A DNA stretch of 64,000 nucleotides from Streptomyces mobaraensis (GTDB taxonomy: Bacteria > Actinomycetota > Actinomycetes > Streptomycetales > Streptomycetaceae): contig NZ_CP083590.1 of the NCBI RefSeq assembly GCF_020099395.1, positions 1,736,001-1,800,000 of the forward strand, in the 5' to 3' direction. The translations under genes and the position numbers were made by a program. Shown here piece after piece: positions 60,247 to 64,000 of the stretch. The notes under the pieces were generated by a model. That model saw nothing but the letters and a program-made list of their open reading frames with translations, was not told where the DNA came from and made no database searches. How positions within the stretch are numbered: the stretch's first letter is position 1; each line of letters starts with the position of its first letter.

Positions 60247-61878
60247 ATGGAGCTCATGCCGTCGGCCCACGTCGACACCTTCTCCCGCGACAGCCTCCCG
60301 CCACCCGACCAGTGGCCGGACCTGACGTCCGGGCCGGACGTCCCGCGCTACCCGGACCGGCTCAACTGCGGCGCCGAGCTGCTGGACGCGACCGCGGCGC
60401 GGCTGGGTCCCGACCGGCCGGCGCTGCGGGACAAGGCCGGGAGCGTCTGGTCGTACGGCGAACTGCGCGAGCGTGCCGACCGGTTCGCGCACACGCTCAC
60501 CACCGACCTGGGCGTCGTCCCCGGCAACCGCGTGCTGCTGCGCGGCCCCACCACCCCGCTCCTCGCCGCCTGCTGGCTGGCGGTGATGAAGGCGGGGGCG
60601 GTCGCCGTGACCGTGCCCGACGCCCAACGTGCCCGTGAACTCGCCGACATCTGCCGCATCGCGCGCATACGGCACGCGCTGTGCGACGCGCGCTCCACCG
60701 GTGAACTGGCCAAGGCCGCCGTGCCCGGGCTGCGGACGACGCCGTTCGGCGGCGGCTCGCCGGGCGACCTGCTGCGGCTGTCGGCAAAGAAACCACCATC
60801 GTACGCCGCGGTGGCGACCTCGGCGGACGACGTCGCGCTGATCGCGTTCACCTCGGGGACCACCGGACCGCCCAAGGGCTGCCTGCACTTCCACCGGGAC
60901 GTCCTGGTGATCGCCGACACCTTCTCGGCGCGGGTGCTGCGCCCCCGGCCCGACGACGTCTTCGGCGGCAGCCCGCCGCTCGGCTTCACCTTCGGTCTCG
61001 GCGGGCTGCTCGTCTTCCCGCTGCGGGCCGGCGCCTCGACCGTCCTCGCCGGCTGGTCGGGCGCCGGGCAGTTGCTCGCGGACGTCCAACGGCAGCGGGT
61101 GTCCGTGCTGTTCACGGCCCCTACGGCGTACCGGGCGATGCTCGACAGGATCGGTTCGTACGACACGTCCTCCCTCCGCAGATGCGTCTCCGCGGGCGAG
61201 CACCTGCCCGCCGCGCTCTGGCACGCCTGGCGGGCGGCCACCGGGCTGGCGCTGATCAACGGGATCGGTGCCACGGAGATGCTGCACATCTTCCTCGCCG
61301 CCGACGGCGAGACGTCCCGCCCGGGCACGACCGGACGCCCGGTGCCGGGGTTCGAGACGCGGATCGTCGACGACGCCGGCCGGCCGCTGCCGGACGGCTC
61401 GCCCGGCCTGCTGGCGGTGCGCGGCCCGGTCGGCTGCCGCTACCTCGCGGACGAGCGGCAGACGACGTACGTCCGGAACGGCTGGAACATCACCGGCGAC
61501 CGTTACGTCCGGGACCCCGACGGCTGCCACACCTTCCTCGGTCGCGCCGACGACATGATCGTCTCGGGCGGGCACAACGTCGCGGGCCCCGAGGTCGAGG
61601 AGGCGCTGCTCCGCCACCCCGACGTGCTGGAGGCGGCCGTCACCGGGCGGCCGGACGAGCGGCGCGGCGAGGTCGTCGTCGCCCACGTGGTGCTCCGGGA
61701 CGGCGTGCCGCGCACCGGGCACACCGCCGACGACCTGCGGGAGTTCACCAAAAAGGAGATCGCCCCCTACAAGTGCCCTCGCGAGATCGTGTTCCTCGAC
61801 GCGCTGCCGCGCACGCCTACCGGCAAACTCCAGCGGTTCCGGCTGCGTTCGGGCGCTTTACAGTTTCCCCGTGACTGA
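60247..61878 (+). CDS. Aryl-CoA ligase (2-aminobenzoate- or benzoate-CoA ligase-like)
   Basis: 543 residues, AMP-forming acid-CoA ligase. The phosphate loop is IAFTSGTTGPPKGCLHFHRD, the A5 region NGIGATEMLHIFLA, the A8 hinge GRADDMIVSGGHNVAGPEVE and the A10 lysine PRTPTGKLQRFR. The set GATEMLHIFL resembles benzoate and 2-aminobenzoate CoA ligases. It should activate an aromatic acid to its CoA thioester with ATP. The PaaX gene follows with an 8-base overlap. The acyl-CoA dehydrogenase unit is divergent, so the 214-bp gap is a shared control region. Confidence 0.85.
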   Translation: MELMPSAHVDTFSRDSLPPPDQWPDLTSGPDVPRYPDRLNCGAELLDATAARLGPDRPALRDKAGSVWSYGELRERADRFAHTLTTDLGVVPGNRVLLRGPTTPLLAACWLAVMKAGAVAVTVPDAQRARELADICRIARIRHALCDARSTGELAKAAVPGLRTTPFGGGSPGDLLRLSAKKPPSYAAVATSADDVALIAFTSGTTGPPKGCLHFHRDVLVIADTFSARVLRPRPDDVFGGSPPLGFTFGLGGLLVFPLRAGASTVLAGWSGAGQLLADVQRQRVSVLFTAPTAYRAMLDRIGSYDTSSLRRCVSAGEHLPAALWHAWRAATGLALINGIGATEMLHIFLAADGETSRPGTTGRPVPGFETRIVDDAGRPLPDGSPGLLAVRGPVGCRYLADERQTTYVRNGWNITGDRYVRDPDGCHTFLGRADDMIVSGGHNVAGPEVEEALLRHPDVLEAAVTGRPDERRGEVVVAHVVLRDGVPRTGHTADDLREFTKKEIAPYKCPREIVFLDALPRTPTGKLQRFRLRSGALQFPRD

Positions 61879-62716
61879 CCACCAGCCGTCCCCCACCCCC
61901 CGCTCGCTGATCGTCTCCTTCTACGGTGCGTACGGCCGCGGGGCCGCCGGGCGACCGGCCGGCCCGCTGCCGGTCGCGGCGCTGATCCGGCTGCTCGGCG
62001 CGGTGGGCGTGGACGCGCCCTCGGTACGGTCGGCGGTCTCCCGGCTGAAGCGGCGCGGCCTGCTGACCTCCGGCCGGACGGCGGACGGCGCGGCGGGCTA
62101 CGGACTCTCCGACGCGGCCCGGCAGTTGCTCGACGACGGCGACCGCCGGATCCTCGGCCGGCCCGCCGCCCGCCCCGGCCACGGCTGGCTGCTGGCGGTC
62201 TTCTCCGTGCCGGAGGAGGAGCGGCACAAGCGGCACCTGCTGCGCTCGCGGCTGTCCCGGCTGGGCTTCGGAACGGCGGCGCCCGGCGTCTGGATCGCCC
62301 CCGCCCATGTGCATGAGGAGACCCGGCACACGCTCGACCGGCTGGGCCTGGCCCCGTACGTCGACCTGTTCCGCGGCCGGCACCTCGGCTTCGAACCGAC
62401 GGCGGAGGCGGTGGCCCGCTGGTGGGACCTGGACGCGCTGGCCCAACGGCACCACGCGTTCCTGGAGGTGCACGAGCCGGTGCTGCGCCGCTGGGCGCGG
62501 CGGCGCCCGACGCCGCCCGAGGAGGCGTACCGGGACTACCTGCTGGCCCTCGACTCCTGGCGCCGCCTGCCGTACGCCGACCCGGGCCTGCCGGCGGCCG
62601 TGCTGCCGGCGGGGTGGCCGGGCGTCCGGTCGGCGCGGGTGTTCACGGCGCTGCATCGGAGACTGCGGGATACGGGTGGGGAGTTCGTGGCGGGGGTACT
62701 GAAGGGGGGAGGGTGA
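61871..62716 (+). CDS. PaaX-family transcriptional regulator
   Basis: 281 residues from a GTG inside the ligase 3' end (8-base overlap). The PaaX winged helix is at the start (RSLIVSFYGAYGR, VDAPSVRSAVSRLKRRGLLT). The central domain is WLLAVFSVPEEERHKRHLLR and GFGTAAPGVWIAP. The C-terminal part is ALAQRHHAFLE with AYRDYLLALDSWRRLPYADP. PaaX repressors respond to phenylacetyl-CoA or similar aryl-CoA. Here the likely effector is the CoA thioester made by the coupled ligase. A hairpin follows. Confidence 0.9.
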   Translation: MTDHQPSPTPRSLIVSFYGAYGRGAAGRPAGPLPVAALIRLLGAVGVDAPSVRSAVSRLKRRGLLTSGRTADGAAGYGLSDAARQLLDDGDRRILGRPAARPGHGWLLAVFSVPEEERHKRHLLRSRLSRLGFGTAAPGVWIAPAHVHEETRHTLDRLGLAPYVDLFRGRHLGFEPTAEAVARWWDLDALAQRHHAFLEVHEPVLRRWARRRPTPPEEAYRDYLLALDSWRRLPYADPGLPAAVLPAGWPGVRSARVFTALHRRLRDTGGEFVAGVLKGGG

Positions 62717-62727
62717 GGCGGAGGGAT

Positions 62728-62752
62728 GGGGGCAGCCCATGCGCCTGCCCCC
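62728..62752. terminator. Terminator hairpin between PaaX and the OYE-type gene
   Basis: GGGGGCAG (62728-62735) pairs with CTGCCCCC (62745-62752) between convergent stop codons. Confidence 0.55.
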
Positions 62753-64000
62753 TACACCCGCCGCCCGACCGGCGGCGGGCGGCTCCCCGCCCGGTACTGG
62801 ACCGGCCAGCACACCCCCGGCCCGGCGTACCCCTGCTCGGCCGCCGCGTGCAGCGTCCAGTGCGGGTCGTAGAGGTGCGGCCGGCCGAGGGCGCAGAGGT
62901 CGGCGCGGCCCGCGAGGATGAGCGAGTTGACGTCGTCCCAGGAGGAGATGGCGCCGACGGCGATCACGGGGACGCCCGCCTCGCTCCGGATCCGGTCCGC
63001 GAACGGCGTCTGGTACGACCGGCCGAAGGCGGGCCGCTCGTCGGGGACGACCTGGCCCGTCGAGACGTCCACCGCGTCCGCGCCGTGGGCGGCGAAGGCG
63101 CGGGCGACGGCCACCGCGTCGTCGGCGGTCGTGCCGCCGGAGGCCCAGTCGGTCGCGGAGATCCGGACGGTCATCGGGCGGTCGGCGGGCCAGACGGCGC
63201 GTACCGCGTCGAAGACCTCCAGGGGATAGGCGAGCCGGCGCGGGAGGTCGCCGCCGTAGGCGTCGTCGCGGTGGTTGGTGAGCGGGGAGAGGAAGGAGGA
63301 GAGCAGATAGCCGTGGGCGCAGTGGAGTTCGAGCAGGTCGAAGCCGGCACGGGCGGCGGAGGCGGCGGCGCGCGCGAACTGCTGCCGTATGAGGGTCATT
63401 TCGGACGGTCCGAGCTGCCGCGGCACCTGGCTGACGCCCGGCCGGTACGGCAGCGGTGACGGGCCCGCCACCGGCCAGCCGCCCTCCGGCAGGGGGTCGT
63501 CGATGCCCTCCCACATCAGCCGCGTCGACCCCTTGCGGCCGGAGTGGCCGAGCTGGACGCCGACGGCCGTGCCGGGGGCCGAGGTGTGCGCGAAGTCGGT
63601 GATCCGGCGCCAGGCGGCTTCGTGGGCGGGTGCGTAGAGGCCGGTGCAGCCGGGGGTGATGCGCCCTTCCGGGCTGACGCAGACCATCTCGGTCATCACC
63701 AGCCCCGCGCCGCCCAGGGCGCGTGCCCCGAGGTGGACGAGGTGGAAGTCACCGGGTGTGCCGTCGGTGGCGGAGTACATGTCCATCGCGGAGACCACGA
63801 CGCGGTTGCGCAGCGTCAGTCCGCGCAGGGTGAAGGGGGTGAACATGGGCGGGGTGCCGGGTGGAACACCTGCTTCCGCCTCGACGGCGGCGACGAACTC
63901 CGGGTCGCGGAGCCGCAGGTTGTCGTGGGTAACGCGGCGGCTGCGGGTGAGGAGGTCGAAGGCGAACCGGCGCGGCGTCCGGTCCCGGCGCCACTCCAAT
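62752..64000 (-). CDS. Reductase half of 2-aminobenzoyl-CoA or salicylyl-CoA monooxygenase/reductase (5' end outside window)
   Basis: At least 415 residues, truncated at the window edge. The visible part is an old-yellow-enzyme FMN domain: [60 protein letters not shown] and [17 protein letters not shown]. Before it comes [20 protein letters not shown], the linker seen in bifunctional flavin monooxygenase/reductase proteins such as 2-aminobenzoyl-CoA monooxygenase/reductase and salicylyl-CoA 5-hydroxylase. The N-terminal monooxygenase should lie beyond base 64000. It would attack the CoA-activated ring made by the neighbouring ligase. Confidence 0.8.
   Translation of the reverse strand, partial: LEWRRDRTPRRFAFDLLTRSRRVTHDNLRLRDPEFVAAVEAEAGVPPGTPPMFTPFTLRGLTLRNRVVVSAMDMYSATDGTPGDFHLVHLGARALGGAGLVMTEMVCVSPEGRITPGCTGLYAPAHEAAWRRITDFAHTSAPGTAVGVQLGHSGRKGSTRLMWEGIDDPLPEGGWPVAGPSPLPYRPGVSQVPRQLGPSEMTLIRQQFARAAASAARAGFDLLELHCAHGYLLSSFLSPLTNHRDDAYGGDLPRRLAYPLEVFDAVRAVWPADRPMTVRISATDWASGGTTADDAVAVARAFAAHGADAVDVSTGQVVPDERPAFGRSYQTPFADRIRSEAGVPVIAVGAISSWDDVNSLILAGRADLCALGRPHLYDPHWTLHAAAEQGYAGPGVCWPVQYRAGSRPPPVGRRV

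Overview
The window reads as chromosome of a Streptomyces. GC is very high throughout, starts are ATG or GTG behind GGAGG-type ribosome sites, and genes are interleaved on both strands with strong hairpins between convergent pairs. From about 4 kb to 55 kb the gene order (heme genes, ribonuclease D, fadAB, dxs, xylFGH, rok7B7, ngcEFG, aconitase, HTH-MurA) matches, from memory, the S. coelicolor SCO6041-SCO5998 neighbourhood, so this is mostly conserved core. The transglutaminase precursor at 56.0 kb is nearly identical to the S. mobaraensis enzyme, which suggests a relative of that former Streptoverticillium group. No rRNA, tRNA, CRISPR array, transposase or prophage was recognised.

Layout. 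0-4 kb: an alpha/beta hydrolase tail, a DNA-binding-only BlaI-like regulator, a NERD protein, a TIGR04222 membrane protein and a secreted tripeptidyl-aminopeptidase-like hydrolase. 4-10 kb: a HemY-HemQ fused reading frame, a thiolase plus PobA pair, and hemE. 10-17 kb: DUF3000, a response regulator, ribonuclease D and the fadA-fadB beta-oxidation operon. 17-27 kb: a RING-finger/TerD-like protein, a predicted beta-propeller, a NYN-like protein, a GT-C glycosyltransferase, an APC permease and dxs. 27-40 kb: sugar uptake, comprising xylFGH with its ROK regulator, the NgcEFG chitobiose transporter behind a DasR-like site, and a secreted GH92 mannosidase behind a LacI-type palindrome.

40-48 kb: five paralogous secreted FG-GAP/VCBS propeller proteins, four in tandem and one displaced past a DUF5701/TetR pair, followed by an XRE-DUF5753 regulator. 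48-55 kb: aconitase with two operator-like elements upstream, a 47-residue protein, DUF1992, a GntR/DUF1648 pair and an HTH-MurA fusion. 55-64 kb is accessory: secreted transglutaminase, cupin, DM13 protein, then a catabolic cluster (RidA, acyl-CoA dehydrogenase, aryl-CoA ligase, PaaX regulator and the reductase half of an aminobenzoyl-CoA or salicylyl-CoA monooxygenase/reductase) that runs off the end.

The least ordinary signals are: the in-frame HemY-HemQ fusion whose junction is a seven-G tract; four dispersed palindromic elements carrying a nested 22-bp module at five different places; the C3HC4 RING plus TerD-like protein; the five-member VCBS family with a duplicated leader; and the two composite regulatory regions at acnA and ngcE/GH92. 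Orthology to S. coelicolor and the regulator motifs are recalled rather than searched.
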